From positions 1 to 6,442 of the forward strand of contig CAAGJN010000042.1 of assembly GCA_900770255.1 (NCBI GenBank): a stretch of 6,442 nucleotides of DNA, in the 5' to 3' direction. Below, piece after piece: positions 6,235 to 6,442 of this stretch. The position numbers and the translations under genes were made by a program. Within the stretch, counting starts at the first letter, position 1; each line of letters starts with the position of its first letter. Source of the stretch: Clostridia bacterium (lineage in GTDB: Bacteria; Bacillota; Clostridia; Oscillospirales; Acutalibacteraceae). The notes beneath the pieces were generated by a model. It did no database searches, was not told the origin of the DNA, and worked only from the letters and a program-made list of their open reading frames with translations.

Positions 6235-6349
6235 TTTTTACTTCTGCTTCACAATAAACTACGAACAGGCAAAAGCTTTTCGTAACGCCAACGGTCAATA
6301 TCTTCGCCAATCGCAATGGGAAGATATAACGGTTGAAGTAATATTCTAA
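6224..6349 (+). CDS. Possible 41-residue small ORF overlapping the ppdK end (doubtful)
   Basis: ATG at 6224 lies inside the last codons of ppdK in another frame, and the frame stays open to TAA at 6347-6349, ending 5 nt before the terminator stem. The peptide starts MRSNFYFCFTINYEQ and continues with a hydrophilic part containing FRNANGQYLRQSQWED, ending VEVIF. The composition looks protein-like and the position would allow translational coupling, but there is no real ribosome site (only AGAAGCGGGG upstream) and I recognise no family. The same bases form an extended hairpin, which could equally explain their order. It could also be the tail of a decayed gene. Confidence 0.22.
   Translation: MRSNFYFCFTINYEQAKAFRNANGQYLRQSQWEDITVEVIF
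6289..6335 (+). other. Extended hairpin in the ppdK 3' untranslated region
   Basis: ATATCTTC (6298-6305) and GAAGATAT (6320-6327) form a perfect 8-bp stem. Inside, CCA/TGG (6307-6309/6317-6319) continues it past a 1-nt bulge. Outside, CAAC/GTTG (6289-6292/6332-6335) can close it across an internal loop. There is no T run after it, so it is not itself an intrinsic terminator. It lies 20 nt before the real terminator stem and could protect the 3' end of the ppdK mRNA or belong to a stable 3' fragment; that role is inferred. Confidence 0.4.
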
Positions 6350-6354
6350 AAAAT

Positions 6355-6392
6355 ATCCGTCTATCGAATAAATCGGTAGGCGGATTTTTTTT
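6355..6392 (+). terminator. Rho-independent terminator of ppdK
   Basis: ATCCGTCTATCGA (6355-6367) pairs with TCGGTAGGCGGAT (6373-6385) as a 13-bp stem with two G-U pairs and a 5-nt ATAAA loop. It is followed directly by a T run (6385-6392). A run of A on the other side (6348-6353) means it could also stop minus-strand transcripts, though the two G-U positions become A-C mismatches on that strand. It ends the ppdK transcript about 155 nt after the stop codon. Confidence 0.88.
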
Positions 6393-6442
6393 GCACATTC
6401 GTGTTTAGATTGTGTTTTCGTTATAATGAAATCAACAAAATT

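Noticed and set aside
6391..6427. Possible promoter for a gene beyond the right edge (TATAAT at 6422-6427)
   Set aside because: The -10 is perfect but there is no -35 at 16-18 nt (the only TTGCAC is 25 nt away) and no extended -10. In AT-rich sequence a lone TATAAT is weak evidence.

Overview
The window looks like chromosome of an anaerobic, low-to-mid-GC Firmicute of the class Clostridia, perhaps an Oscillospiraceae/Ruminococcaceae-type gut bacterium. The grounds are a PPDK that closely follows the Clostridium symbiosum enzyme as I remember it, including a catalytic His at the same residue number (455), strong GGAGG ribosome sites, and a secreted zinc phospholipase C of the Bacillus/Clostridium type. 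The lineage is inferred from protein resemblance, not from a marker gene.

Layout. (1) Positions 1-1396, minus strand: glmU, nearly complete, with only its last few codons beyond the left edge. (2) 1397-1842: a 446-base AT-rich divergent intergenic region with a glmU promoter on the minus strand and a probable promoter plus a leader of about 215 nt for the next gene on the plus strand. (3) 1843-3332, plus strand: a two-gene unit, made of a secreted zinc-dependent phospholipase C with a long propeptide and, 14 nt later, an unrecognised 148-residue protein with four predicted membrane segments. (4) 3333-3597: intergenic, with a perfect 16-bp hairpin at 3396-3430, then a good ppdK promoter and a leader whose two stems exclude each other. 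(5) 3598-6234, plus strand: ppdK, complete. (6) 6235-6442: a structured 3' region, a possible 41-codon ORF that overlaps the end of ppdK, and a clear intrinsic terminator at 6355-6392.

How the genes relate. GlmU makes UDP-GlcNAc for peptidoglycan. PPDK interconverts pyruvate and PEP using ATP, phosphate and pyrophosphate in central metabolism. These are GC-richer core genes (33/60 G+C counted at 661-720 and 35/60 at 4801-4860). The phospholipase between them is much AT-richer at its start (17/60 at 1921-1980) and reads as an accessory, possibly acquired, exported membrane-attacking enzyme. Its tightly linked membrane partner is the least explained item in the window, and protection of the producer against its own enzyme is one reasonable hypothesis. 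No tRNA, rRNA, CRISPR array, transposase or integrase was seen.
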